The position numbers and the translations under genes are program-made. The notes beneath the pieces were generated by a model. That model made no database searches. It was not told where the DNA came from and worked only from the letters and a program-made list of their open reading frames with translations. DNA of 64,000 nt from Streptomyces sp. NBC_01478 (GTDB taxonomy: Bacteria; Actinomycetota; Actinomycetes; Streptomycetales; Streptomycetaceae). Within the stretch, counting starts at the first letter, position 1. Every line of letters starts with the position of its first letter. Below, piece by piece: positions 34,266-43,256 of this stretch. Location: the NCBI RefSeq assembly GCF_036227225.1, contig NZ_CP109444.1, positions 3,887,501 through 3,951,500 on the forward strand, read 5' to 3'.

Positions 34266-35255
34266 ATGGGCGACAGGTTCGACGCGGTCGTCGTCGGCGC
34301 CGGGGTCATCGGGCTCACCACCGCACTGCGCCTGCAGCAGGCCGGTGCCCGCGTCGCCGTGCTCACGGCCGAGCAGTCGACCGAGACGACGTCCTCCGTC
34401 GCCGCGGCGGTCTGGTATCCGGCCCACACGCGGTTCGAGCCGCGCGTACTGGAGTGGGCCACCCGCACCCACGACGAGTTCGCCCGTCAGGCGGCGGAGG
34501 GGGTGCCCGGCGTGGTCATGCGCCCCACCCGGATGCTGCTGCGCGGCCGGCCCCATGACAACCCCTGGTGGGCCGCGGCCCTTCCCGACTTCCGCGTCCT
34601 GCGCGGGGACGACGTACGGGCCCCGTTCACCGGCGGCTGGGCGTTCACCGCCGCGACCGTCGAGATGTCCCGCTACCTGCCCTGGCTCCAGCAGACCTTC
34701 CGCACGGCGGGCGGCACGCTGATCCGTCGCCGTGTCGACGCCCTGGAACAGGCAGGCATATGGGCTCCCGTGGTCGTGAACTCGTCCGGCCTGGCCGCCC
34801 GCGCCCTCTGCGGCGACACCGAAGTACGGCCGGCGCGAGGGCAGTTGGTCCTCGTCGCCAACCCCGGGCTGCACACATCCGTGCGCGACGCGGACAACGC
34901 CGACGGCTACACCTACGTCCATCCCCGCAGCACGGACGTCGTCCTCGGCGGCACCTTCGAGCTCGGCGAGTGGGACACCACACCGTCCCCGGCCACCGCC
35001 GCCGCGATCCTGCGCCGCTGCACCGAACTGGTGCCGGAACTGGCAGGCGCCCCGGTCCTGGGCCACCGGGTGGGCCTACGGCCCCACCGGGACAGTGGCG
35101 TCCGCCTCGATACCGATCCACGCCCGCCCGACCGGATACGACAACTGGTGCACAACTACGGCCACGGAGGCGCCGGAGTCACCCTGACCTGGGGCTGCGC
35201 GGACGCCGTGACCGCCCTTGTGCACCAACCCCGTCAGCACTGCTCCCCTACGTGA
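34266..35255 (+). CDS. D-amino-acid oxidase-like FAD oxidoreductase
   Basis: 329 residues of the DAO family. The N-terminal FAD Rossmann motif VVVGAGVIGLTTALRLQQAG, the DAO-type segment SVAAAVWYPAHT, strand VVVNSSGLAARAL, and a C-terminal VHNYGHGGAGVTLTWG, the family's FAD-contacting glycine loop, are all present. D-amino-acid oxidases convert D-amino acids to keto acids with H2O2; D-aspartate oxidase is the close alternative. AAGGGGG precedes ATG 34266. Probably controlled by the divergent LysR. No secretion signal. Confidence 0.9.
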   Translation: MGDRFDAVVVGAGVIGLTTALRLQQAGARVAVLTAEQSTETTSSVAAAVWYPAHTRFEPRVLEWATRTHDEFARQAAEGVPGVVMRPTRMLLRGRPHDNPWWAAALPDFRVLRGDDVRAPFTGGWAFTAATVEMSRYLPWLQQTFRTAGGTLIRRRVDALEQAGIWAPVVVNSSGLAARALCGDTEVRPARGQLVLVANPGLHTSVRDADNADGYTYVHPRSTDVVLGGTFELGEWDTTPSPATAAAILRRCTELVPELAGAPVLGHRVGLRPHRDSGVRLDTDPRPPDRIRQLVHNYGHGGAGVTLTWGCADAVTALVHQPRQHCSPT

Positions 35256-35272
35256 GAACAGGGTGTACGCCG

Positions 35273-36370
35273 ATGGATTCCACCGAACCCGCAGAGACCG
35301 ACACGCCCGCCACGCCGGCCGGTGGGACACCGCCACCCGGCGGGCCACCGACGAGACCGCGCGCCAAGGTGCGGCGCCGCACCCTGCTGCTCGCCGCGCT
35401 CGGCCTGACAGCCGGCACCGTCACGTTCGCGGAGATCGAGTCGAGAGCGAGCGACGACGACCCCCGCGAGCGCGTGTTCACCGTGCCCGACGGCCACGCC
35501 CGCAGCGTGGCGTTCAGCCCGGACGGCAGGACGCTCGTCGCCGGGCTGTCCGGGGTCCGGGGCACCGGCAGCACGCTGCGTTCGTGGAACGTGGCCAAGG
35601 GCATCTCGACCACCCCCTGGCCCGACGAGGTCGAGGAGGTGACGAAGGTGGCCTTCAGCCCGGACGGCAGGACGCTGGCCGTGGCCGGCACCCTTCAGGT
35701 GGCCCTGTGGAACGCGGCGAAACCCACCGGCGTCGCACTGCCCCTTTCCGCCCTGGACCTGGCGTTCTCGCCGGACGGCAGGACGCTGGCCACCGGGGGC
35801 CGCGACGGAGCGGCCCGGCTGTGGGACCTGGCCACCGGCACCGTCACCGACACGCTGACGGCCAAAGGCATGACCGTGGTCAACACGGTGGCGTTCCGCT
35901 CGGACGGATACGCGCTGGCCACCGGCAGCGAGGACCTCACCGACAGCCAGGTACGGCTGTGGGACCTGCAAGCCCTGTTCTCCCCCACCGTCGACGCCAC
36001 CCTCGAAGCCCCGCACTGGCAGGGCTTCAAGCCCGTCGCGTTCCAGCCGGTCACCTATCTGATGGCCACCGGCGGCGACGACGGCATCGTCCGCGTGTGG
36101 GACTCGGTGTCCGGCACCCTGCAGTTCACGCGCACGGGCCACACCGGCCCGGTGACGGCGGTGGCGTTCAGCCCGGACGGGGACACCTTGGCCACCGGCA
36201 GCGAGGACAGGACCGTGCGGTTGTGGGACACGAGCACGCTCGACGTCGTCCCCGTCGACATCCTCACCGGCCACACCGACGAGGTGACATCAGTGGCCTT
36301 CAGCCCGCACGGCAGGACCGTGGCCTCGGCAAGCCTTGACAGCACGGTGCGGCTGTGGCCGATCCCGTGA
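35273..36370 (+). CDS. Membrane-anchored seven-bladed WD40 protein
   Basis: 365 residues. A Pro/Thr-rich N-terminus is followed by basic RRR and one hydrophobic segment (TLLLAALGLTAGTVTFA), a signal anchor or possibly Tat-type signal. The rest is seven WD40-type repeats (HARSVAFSPDGRTLVAG; ...LATGGRDGAARLWDLATG; ...LATGSEDRTVRLWDTST; ...VASASLDSTVRLWPIP), enough for one closed propeller. Repeat 5 is the most degenerate. A scaffold for protein contacts outside the membrane is the natural inference. 17 bases after the oxidase gene, so probably co-transcribed. Confidence 0.85.
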   Translation: MDSTEPAETDTPATPAGGTPPPGGPPTRPRAKVRRRTLLLAALGLTAGTVTFAEIESRASDDDPRERVFTVPDGHARSVAFSPDGRTLVAGLSGVRGTGSTLRSWNVAKGISTTPWPDEVEEVTKVAFSPDGRTLAVAGTLQVALWNAAKPTGVALPLSALDLAFSPDGRTLATGGRDGAARLWDLATGTVTDTLTAKGMTVVNTVAFRSDGYALATGSEDLTDSQVRLWDLQALFSPTVDATLEAPHWQGFKPVAFQPVTYLMATGGDDGIVRVWDSVSGTLQFTRTGHTGPVTAVAFSPDGDTLATGSEDRTVRLWDTSTLDVVPVDILTGHTDEVTSVAFSPHGRTVASASLDSTVRLWPIP

Positions 36371-36421
36371 CCCCAACTCCCTTGGAAACCACGTCAGTCG
36401 ACCATGGGGAGGACCCCCGTC

Positions 36422-37303
36422 ATGACTGTCAGAGACGCGGAGCCCGCGGCCGGAACGATGTTGCGCGGCAGAGGCGGAACCGCATACCTGGAACGCGAGA
36501 GCGTCGAACTGGACCGGGCAGGGATCCGGCTGGTCATCCCCCTCGACGCGATCGAGACCGTCCACGTCACCAGGGACGGGCGCCCGACCGCCGAGATCCT
36601 GCTGAACTCGGCGGTCGCCCGAGCCGAACCGGCGACGGTCTGCGCGATCAGCTCCCGCAGCGCCGAGGAAGTGGAGGCCTTCGCGTGCGCCGTCAACGCG
36701 GCGCTCCCACGACAGGACAAGGCGGAAAGACGCATCGACGGCGCGGCCCTCGTGACGGCCAGGGAGCACCCCTGGCCGCCCAGGCCGCGGCCCAGAGCAT
36801 TCCTTTCCCCGGGCCGGTGGTGGGCCTGCGCGACGCTCGCCTGCCTTTTCGCCGCCGGGCTGCTGCTCCCCGTGTCGGCAGGCGACGGGCGCCTCCCCCA
36901 GCTCTGGGCCGACGCCTTCCCGGGCTTCGTCCTCGGCTGCCTCGTCGCCCGCAGCACGTGGCGTGCCACGGTGACCTGGTGGCTGCTGCACCGCTACGGC
37001 GTGACGACCGTCGCCAAGATGGCGGGCTACCGCAGCGGGCCCGAGAACACCGAACCCGGAACCGTCGTGTTCGCGTTCACCGACACCGGCGGAACGTCTC
37101 ACCATTTCGAACGCGCGGGCTACCCGTCGTCGCCCGACAGAAGGATCTCGTACGACCCGGCCAGACCCGACTTCGCCGTGGGGTCGGCACAGCCGTGGGT
37201 CAGAACCCTGGCCCTGCTGATCCGCCTCCTCGTCGGCGTGCCGGTCGTGCTCGCCATGGCGGCCTATTTGCTGTGGTACTTCACCACCGCGTCTCACTGC
37301 TGA
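36422..37303 (+). CDS. Conserved membrane protein with PH-like N-terminal region
   Basis: 293 residues from ATG 36422 (GGGGAGGA eight bases upstream; an ATG at 36404 is an alternative). The N-terminal 90 residues are beta-rich (AYLERESVELDRAGIRLVIP, then IETVHVTRDGRPTAEILLN), resembling a small PH/GRAM-like domain. Then come two TM segments (WWACATLACLFAAGLLLPV; ALWADAFPGFVLGCLVA-type), a soluble loop (TVVFAFTDTGGTSHHFERAG) and a last TM (LLVGVPVVLAMAAYLLWYF). No family assignment. It ends 13 bases before repeat copy B, at the presumed island border. Confidence 0.7.
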   Translation: MTVRDAEPAAGTMLRGRGGTAYLERESVELDRAGIRLVIPLDAIETVHVTRDGRPTAEILLNSAVARAEPATVCAISSRSAEEVEAFACAVNAALPRQDKAERRIDGAALVTAREHPWPPRPRPRAFLSPGRWWACATLACLFAAGLLLPVSAGDGRLPQLWADAFPGFVLGCLVARSTWRATVTWWLLHRYGVTTVAKMAGYRSGPENTEPGTVVFAFTDTGGTSHHFERAGYPSSPDRRISYDPARPDFAVGSAQPWVRTLALLIRLLVGVPVVLAMAAYLLWYFTTASHC

Positions 37304-37316
37304 ACCCACGCGCAGC

Positions 37317-37430
37317 TCCTTTGAGGATCTTGGCGGCCCTTGCCGATCAATGCCAATGTTGGCCGTTTTCCCAGCTCAGAAGAGGATTAGCGCCTCACCC
37401 TTCTCAGCCCTTGTCGGTCTTTTCCGGTCC
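37317..37430. repeat. att-flank repeat, copy B
   Basis: tcctttgaggatcttggcgg then ccttgccgatcaatgcc (37317-37353) matches the flank at 55.1 kb and 58.98 kb. The following ~80 bases (cgttttcccagctcag, ccttctcagcccttgtcgg, tctttt) also parallel copy C. The tRNA half seen in C and D is missing; only accccacg-like traces precede it. The interval 37304-37624 has no gene. Interpreted as the left border of the island carrying both conflict modules. Confidence 0.6.
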
Positions 37431-37624
37431 TTGTGTCCAACCTGCGTCCGGAACACGCCCTGGAAGGACAAGCCCGGCCAGCACTTCCGAGACAAGACGG
37501 TGATCAGCCCCAAGAAGCCAGGGTGTCCGGTGGCAACCCTCCGTGAAACCGTCCCGATGACATCACTCCTTTACTACACTGTGCGCACGGCCGATTACAT
37601 GCCGTACCTTCCGGGGGGAACGGG

Positions 37625-38029
37625 ATGGAGATCCGCATCAGCGTGCCTGGGACGGCGCGCGATGACGACCTGCGGGAACTGCGCCGCAGACTGACCGACG
37701 TTGAGGAGCTACGGGGCCGGATCCGTGGCGTGGACGCTGAAGCTCGACCCGGCTCACTAGGTGCGCTTCTGGAAGCCCTGGCTGTCAACGTGCTTTCCGC
37801 CAGTGCCGTCACCGCCCTCGCGGGAGTAGTGGTGTCTTGGATCCGGCATAAAACGGCCGACACAGTCATCAAACTGCGGCGACCGGATGGTACGGAAGTC
37901 GAGGTGACCGCCGAGCGAGTGCGGCGGCTGGACTCGGCCGCCGTACGCACCATCGTCGCCGAGCTTTCCAGCCTCACCGAGGATCTGGGGAGTCACCAAG
38001 ATGACGGGCGGGCGCCCTCCGGTGAGTGA
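37625..38029 (+). CDS. EACC1 (effector-associated constant component 1) domain protein
   Basis: 134 residues matching the EACC1 pattern: a beta-strand start (MEIRISVPGTARDDDLRELR), a leucine-rich helix, one TM-like hydrophobic helix (VLSASAVTALAGVVVSWIRH) and a C-terminal beta unit (VIKLRRPDGTEVEVTAERVR). EACC1 proteins are known from computational surveys as constant partners of variable effectors in actinobacterial conflict systems. The downstream caspase-nSTAND gene overlaps it by 29 bases, fixing the pairing. Likely a membrane-tethered adaptor. ATG 37625 has GGGGGGAACGGG just upstream. Confidence 0.8.
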   Translation: MEIRISVPGTARDDDLRELRRRLTDVEELRGRIRGVDAEARPGSLGALLEALAVNVLSASAVTALAGVVVSWIRHKTADTVIKLRRPDGTEVEVTAERVRRLDSAAVRTIVAELSSLTEDLGSHQDDGRAPSGE

Positions 38030-41000
38030 CGGCACACCCCGTTGGAGCGACATCCCCGGGGCCCGGGTGCTGCTGATGGGCACTGGACGCCACGCACCGG
38101 GCTCTTCCCTGTCCGATGTACCGGCCGTCGCCGGCACCCTCGCCGACCTGGCCCAGGCGTACGTGGAACGCTGCGGCATTCCCAGCCACGCGGTCCACAC
38201 GTCGCTGGACCCAGCGACGCCCCTGGAGATGGGCGACGCCATCGCGGCCGCCGCCGAGCAGGCCACCGGTCTGCTCGTCGTTCACTACGTCGGCCACGGG
38301 CTGTTGAGCGACGAGGGAGTCCTGCATCTCGCGACCCGCTCGACCGACCCTCGGCCCACCCGCCTGCCGCACACTTCCCTGCCGTACGCGACTGTGCGGC
38401 ACTGCCTTCGGCAGTATCTGAACGGCGGTCCTCACCGGCGCCTGGTGGTCGTTCTCGACTGCTGTTACTCGGGCCGGGCGACGGAGGGTCTGGACGGCAT
38501 GGACGAAGTGATGCCGCTGGCCGACATCTCCGGTGCATATGTCATCGTCTCGGCCGGGCGTGACGAACTCGCCCTCGCCCCCGAAGGCGCGAGACACACC
38601 GCGTTCAGCGGTGCCCTTCTGCGTCTGCTCACCGCCGGCGACCCGGACGGCCCGGCCGAGATCACCCTCGACCATGCCTTCCGCCACCTTCAGCGCGAGT
38701 TACCCGCCGCAGGCTTCCCGCGCCCTCGGCATCTCACCGAGGGCCGTACCGGCGAATTCGTCGTCGCCGCCAATCCCGCATACCGACCTGCCTCATCGGC
38801 CCCGCCCTCCCCCGGCGGCGGCAACCACAGCGGCGCCCTGGCGGCGGACATCTGTCCCTACAAGGGGCTAGCCGCGTTCGAAACGGCGGACTCGCCTTGG
38901 TTCTTTGGTCGGGAGTCACTCACCCGCACCCTCACCGACGCCCTCGCCCGCAGCCACGACGACGGCCGAGTGCTCGCCGTACTGGGAGCCTCTGGTTCGG
39001 GGAAGTCCTCGCTACTGCGTGCGGGGTTGCTGCCCGTCCTGAGCCGAGGCGAGCTATGTGTCGCCGGGTCGGCCACTTGGCCACGTGTACTGCTCACCCC
39101 GACCGCCGAGCCGCTGGCTGCGCTGGCGGCGGCGCTGTCCCGGCTCACGGGAGTCCCCGCCCCCCGCCTGGCAGAGATCCTGGCCGACGATCCACTCCGG
39201 CTGCCCGCCGCGCTGCGCGCGGGGGGTGGTACTACGCCGGTCGTGATCGTCGTCGACCAGTTCGAGGAGGTGTTCACCCTCGGTAAGAGCGCCGGTCTCC
39301 GGGAAGCCTTCGTCCGCGCATTGCGCGCCGCGGCCCACGGGGACGAGCACGGACCGGCCGCACTCGTCGTCCTCGGTGTCCGCGCCGACTTCTACGCGGA
39401 GTGCATGGCCGTTCCCGAACTCGTACCCTCACTGCGCGAACAACCCGTCGTTGTAGGGCCGATGTCCACCACCGAACTCCGCAACGCCGTGGAAAAGCCG
39501 GCTGCACGAGCCGGATTCACGCTCGAACCCGGCCTGGTCGACGTACTTCTCGGCGATCTGGGGGCATCGCCCCTCGCCAAGGGCCGGCACCAAAGGTCCT
39601 ACGAAGCGGGCCGGTTGCCGCTGCTGTCGCACGCCCTGAAGACCGCCTGGCAGCAGCGCACCGGTCCCACGATCACCGTCGCCGGGTACAAAGAGACCGG
39701 GCGTATCCACGGGGCGCTCGCTGCCACGGCCGAGCTCGCGATGTCACGCCTGGACGAAGGGGGCCGCGACGCCGCCCGGAGCCTTCTGCTGCGTCTTGTG
39801 CGCATCGGCGAGGGCACCGAGGCGACCAAACGCCGAGCCCCCCGCTCCGAACTGCTCGCGGAGGTCCCCGACCCTGAGCGGGCCGCCGCCGTCCTCACCG
39901 CTTTCACGATGGAGGACACCCGGCTCATCACCATGGAGCGCGACAGCGTGGAGATCATCCACGAGACGCTGCTGCACGCCTGGCCTCAACTGCGCGGCTG
40001 GATCGACGAGAACAGGGCGCGACTGCGCACAGAACAGCATCTGACGGAGGCGGCCCACGCCTGGGAGAGGGCGGGCCGCGACCCGTTGCTGCTCCACACC
40101 GGAAGCCGCCTTGCCCGCGCCGAGGTCTGGGCTGCCGACGAACCGGTGGACAGCGGCAACCCGCTGGCCCTGGAATTCGTCCGGGCAAGCGAGCATCGAC
40201 AGCGCCGATCCGCCCGACGGCGCCGGACCGCCGTGGCAGTGGTGCTGTGCGTTCTGGTGGCCGTCGCCGCATCGTTGGGCGCACTCCTCCAGAGCGCCGA
40301 CTCACAGCGCCGCGAGGCCCAGTCCCAGCACCGTACGGCCACCGCACGCGGGCTGGTGTTCCAGGCCGAGTCGCTGCGCGCGACCGCCCCGGACACCGCC
40401 CTACGCCTGGGCATCGCCGCCCAACGACTCGGCCCCAGCGACAACGCCAGGGCGAGCCTCATGACGACCCTCCTGAGCCGTCACGAACCCGATTTCCTCA
40501 CCGCCCACACCGGTCCCGTCAAGGCCGTCGCGTGCAGCGACGACGGCCGTACCATAGCGACCGCGGGCGCCGACCGCGCCGTCCTCCTCTGGGACACCAC
40601 CGACCGTGCCCATCCGCGCCGCATAGCCCGCCTGACCGGCCATCACGCACCGGTGAGGACCCTCGTCTTTGCACCGGGCGGCACGCTACTCGCGACCGGT
40701 GGCGAGGACCGCACCATCATCCTTTGGGACGTGTCCGACCCCTCCCGGCCCCGTCGCCTGACCAGCATCACCGGCGCTACCAGCACCATCGAGGCCATCG
40801 CAGTCAGCCCCGACCGGCACACCCTGCTCAGCGGCGGAGCCGGCCGCTTCGGCATCATGTGGGACATCACGGACCTCGACCACCCGCGAAAGCTCGCCAC
40901 GATGGAGGGCGGCACGTACCGGCAGGTACACAGCGTGGCCTTCACCCCCGACGGTCGCACCGCCGTAATCGACGGCGCCGGAGAGAGCCCGTGCATCTGG

Positions 41001-42572
41001 AACATCAGCGACCCGGAGCACCCGCACAGAATCGGCATCGCCCCCGGACGAGGTGCCGAGGAGGTCTACGCAGTCGCCGTCGCGCCGGACGGACGCACTC
41101 TCGCCGTCGCGTACAGCGGCAACGAGGTCGTCCTGTGGGACATCCGGGAGCTGACAACCACCAACAACCAACGCCAGATGTCGGTCATCCGCGCCCACAC
41201 CCGTCCCGTGCACGGGCTGGCCTTCAGCCCGGACAGCCTCACTCTCGCAACCGCGTCCGCCGACCACACCGCCCTGCTCTGGAATGTCACCAACCAAGCC
41301 CGCCCCCGGCGCCTGGCCGTCCTCAACGGTCACACCGCCCCGGTCAACTCAGTCGCCTTCACCCCGGACGGCCGCACCGTGGTAACCGGCAGCGACGACG
41401 GTACGGCCGCCCTTTGGGACGCCACTGAACAGGTACTCCCCCACCCCACGGCCGCCCTCAGCGCCCCCGACGGCCGTGTGCTGGGTGTTGTCCTCCCAGC
41501 CGGCGCACCCGCCCTGGCGGCCACACGGGACGGCGCCGGACATCACATCGTTCTGTGGGACGTCACCGAGCCCGACCGGCGGCGCCGCCTCGCCTCCATC
41601 ACGGCAACCCAACCCCTCTCGGTCGCCTTCAGTCCAGACGGTAAACGGATGGCCGTCGTCGACTACGAATCCGCGAAGGTGGTGCTCTACGAACTCACCG
41701 ATCCGACCAACCCGCAGCACACATCGACCCTCACCAGCGACCACGGCCGGGTGACCTCGGCGGTCTACGGACCCGACGGCCGCACCCTGGCGACCACGAC
41801 GGAGGGACCCCTGGTCAAGGACAGCAACTTTGACGGACCCGTCATCGACGCCGACAAGTCCGCCACCATCCTCTGGGACGTCGCCCGCCCCACCCGCCCT
41901 CAGCGCGCCGCAGACATCCCCGCTGGACTGAACGGGTACGTCGTCTTCAGTCCGGATCAACGCGCCCTTTTCTCGGCCGCCGATGGCGAAGCAGCCATCC
42001 TGTGGGACGTGCGCAACCTGGCGAAGCCTCGCCGACTGGGCAGCCTCAGTGCATCCGGGGGCACCTTCGCGGGCAATCTCGCTGCGGCCTTCACTCCGGA
42101 CGGAAAGATGCTCGCCCTGGCCCGCGGCGACCGCCAGGCCGCCGTCCTGTACGACATCAGCGAGCCAAGCCGGCCCAGGGAGGTGGCGAGCCTCGCCGGC
42201 CACGCCGACTCCCCTTGGTCCTTGGCCTTCGGCGCCCACGGCCACCTGCTCGCTACCGCGGCGAACGACGGAACCATGATCCTCTGGGACGTCACCGTCC
42301 CCTCCACCCCACGTCAACTCACCACCGTCACCGGACCGACGACTGGCTTTTTCGGGCACCTGGCCTTCTCCCCGGACACTCGCACCCTTGCCAACGTCGA
42401 AACCGACTACGACCAGCCCCGAACAGGGTTCCTCTGGGACATCACGCCCATCACACGGTCCCTTACGGACCCCACCATCCGCGCCTGCACCCTCGTACAC
42501 CGCGGTCTCAACCGCGGTGAGTGGAAAAGAGCCACCGCCGGCCTGCCCTACCAGCGGACGTGCCCCAACTGA
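38001..42572 (+). CDS. Caspase-like protease / nSTAND NTPase / 14-WD40 fusion protein
   Basis: 1523 residues. Residues 15-260: C14 caspase-like domain with the dyad His in VVHYVGHG (H99) and Cys in VVLDCCYSGRA (C155). Residues 285-730: nSTAND NTPase starting CPYKGLAAFETADSPWFFGR, Walker A GASGSGKS (329-336), Walker B VVIVVDQFEE (414-423), then a helical winged region. Near residues 740-765 a TM helix (TAVAVVLCVLVAVAASLGAL). From about 830 to the end, 14 WD40 repeats (LLWDT, ILWDV, IMWDI ... FLWDI), enough for two propellers. Expected logic: the propeller senses a ligand, STAND oligomerises, caspase cleaves targets, giving cell suicide or defence. ATG 38001 follows GGGGAG; GTG 38022 is an alternative. 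Confidence 0.93.
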   Translation: MTGGRPPVSDGTPRWSDIPGARVLLMGTGRHAPGSSLSDVPAVAGTLADLAQAYVERCGIPSHAVHTSLDPATPLEMGDAIAAAAEQATGLLVVHYVGHGLLSDEGVLHLATRSTDPRPTRLPHTSLPYATVRHCLRQYLNGGPHRRLVVVLDCCYSGRATEGLDGMDEVMPLADISGAYVIVSAGRDELALAPEGARHTAFSGALLRLLTAGDPDGPAEITLDHAFRHLQRELPAAGFPRPRHLTEGRTGEFVVAANPAYRPASSAPPSPGGGNHSGALAADICPYKGLAAFETADSPWFFGRESLTRTLTDALARSHDDGRVLAVLGASGSGKSSLLRAGLLPVLSRGELCVAGSATWPRVLLTPTAEPLAALAAALSRLTGVPAPRLAEILADDPLRLPAALRAGGGTTPVVIVVDQFEEVFTLGKSAGLREAFVRALRAAAHGDEHGPAALVVLGVRADFYAECMAVPELVPSLREQPVVVGPMSTTELRNAVEKPAARAGFTLEPGLVDVLLGDLGASPLAKGRHQRSYEAGRLPLLSHALKTAWQQRTGPTITVAGYKETGRIHGALAATAELAMSRLDEGGRDAARSLLLRLVRIGEGTEATKRRAPRSELLAEVPDPERAAAVLTAFTMEDTRLITMERDSVEIIHETLLHAWPQLRGWIDENRARLRTEQHLTEAAHAWERAGRDPLLLHTGSRLARAEVWAADEPVDSGNPLALEFVRASEHRQRRSARRRRTAVAVVLCVLVAVAASLGALLQSADSQRREAQSQHRTATARGLVFQAESLRATAPDTALRLGIAAQRLGPSDNARASLMTTLLSRHEPDFLTAHTGPVKAVACSDDGRTIATAGADRAVLLWDTTDRAHPRRIARLTGHHAPVRTLVFAPGGTLLATGGEDRTIILWDVSDPSRPRRLTSITGATSTIEAIAVSPDRHTLLSGGAGRFGIMWDITDLDHPRKLATMEGGTYRQVHSVAFTPDGRTAVIDGAGESPCIWNISDPEHPHRIGIAPGRGAEEVYAVAVAPDGRTLAVAYSGNEVVLWDIRELTTTNNQRQMSVIRAHTRPVHGLAFSPDSLTLATASADHTALLWNVTNQARPRRLAVLNGHTAPVNSVAFTPDGRTVVTGSDDGTAALWDATEQVLPHPTAALSAPDGRVLGVVLPAGAPALAATRDGAGHHIVLWDVTEPDRRRRLASITATQPLSVAFSPDGKRMAVVDYESAKVVLYELTDPTNPQHTSTLTSDHGRVTSAVYGPDGRTLATTTEGPLVKDSNFDGPVIDADKSATILWDVARPTRPQRAADIPAGLNGYVVFSPDQRALFSAADGEAAILWDVRNLAKPRRLGSLSASGGTFAGNLAAAFTPDGKMLALARGDRQAAVLYDISEPSRPREVASLAGHADSPWSLAFGAHGHLLATAANDGTMILWDVTVPSTPRQLTTVTGPTTGFFGHLAFSPDTRTLANVETDYDQPRTGFLWDITPITRSLTDPTIRACTLVHRGLNRGEWKRATAGLPYQRTCPN

Positions 42573-42635
42573 TCTGTGTCTGGCCTACCGCGTCGAACTC
42601 CCAGGACTGACCATCCACCCGGATTCCCAACGCAC

Positions 42636-42836
42636 AGGGCCCGCCACCGGCGGCTGCGCGCACTCGAAGAAGGCCGCGAACTGACAGCCGACGGTGCTCT
42701 GGACATGGACCTGTTCCTGGACAAGTGCCCCTACCGCCCAACAAGCGCGTACGTGGCGAGCGACGACCGCCATACCGGTGCGGACAGTGACCGCCGCCGT
42801 ACCTCGTCGACACCTCCGGCCTCGTCGTGCGGGCAG
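42636..42836 (+). pseudogene. VapB antitoxin C-terminus plus VapC start, degraded
   Basis: Reads RHRRLRALEEGRELTADGAL, then DMDLFLDKCPYRPTSAY, the C-terminal pattern of streptomycete VapB antitoxins (compare RRLRALDQTRELVAEGAPDI at 58.04 kb). At 42787 a GTG and, after a one-base shift, LVDTSGLVVRA, the start of a PIN-domain VapC, follow. No further PIN sequence remains; the frame passes directly into sedolisin-like sequence. A scar of at least two deletions. Confidence 0.6.
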
Positions 42837-43104
42837 CGGCTACCGCCAGGTCCAGGACGTCTCGGCACACGCGAACCCCAGCCCCGGTGCGACCCTCTAC
42901 AACCAGCAGGCGGCGGCCGGCAAGTCCGACCTCGCCTTCGCCAACCCCGCCCTCTACGCGGCAAAGGGCACCGACTTCCACGGCATCACCAGCGGCGGCA
43001 ACGGCGCCGCCCGCAGCCACCGGCTGGGACTTCACCACAGGCTGGGGCTCGTACAACGCGGCGACACTGCCGAGCAAGGTGCTCGGCCGACGTCTGACAC
43101 CTGA
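42835..43104 (+). pseudogene. Sedolisin (S53 peptidase) C-terminal remnant, frameshifted
   Basis: One frame gives SGYRQVQDVSAHANPSPGAT, then KSDLAFANPALYAAKGTDFH and GITSGGNGA; a second frame then gives ATGWDFTTGWGSYNAATLPS. Together they match the end of the sedolisin catalytic domain (DVSAxADPxTG, LYA..FHDITSG.NG, GWDxxTGWGSxNA). The catalytic SGTSA region is missing. Non-functional. The rest of 43105-43256 shows no gene. Confidence 0.65.
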
Positions 43105-43256
43105 CGCGCGGTCCCGTCGTGCGCCGAGGCGTGTATCGGGACCTCATGTCGCATTCCCCGGTCCGTCATCGGAGAGGGGGCGGCCAGGACCGGAGCGCGG
43201 AGTTCGCCTGTGCCCTACGGGATCAAACTGACGTGGAGATTGGCGACTCAAACTCT

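Noticed and set aside
34568..36370. Fusion of oxidase-like and WD40 protein in one 600-codon frame
   Set aside because: The upstream part is a shadow of the oxidase gene in another frame; the WD40 protein has its own ATG at 35273.
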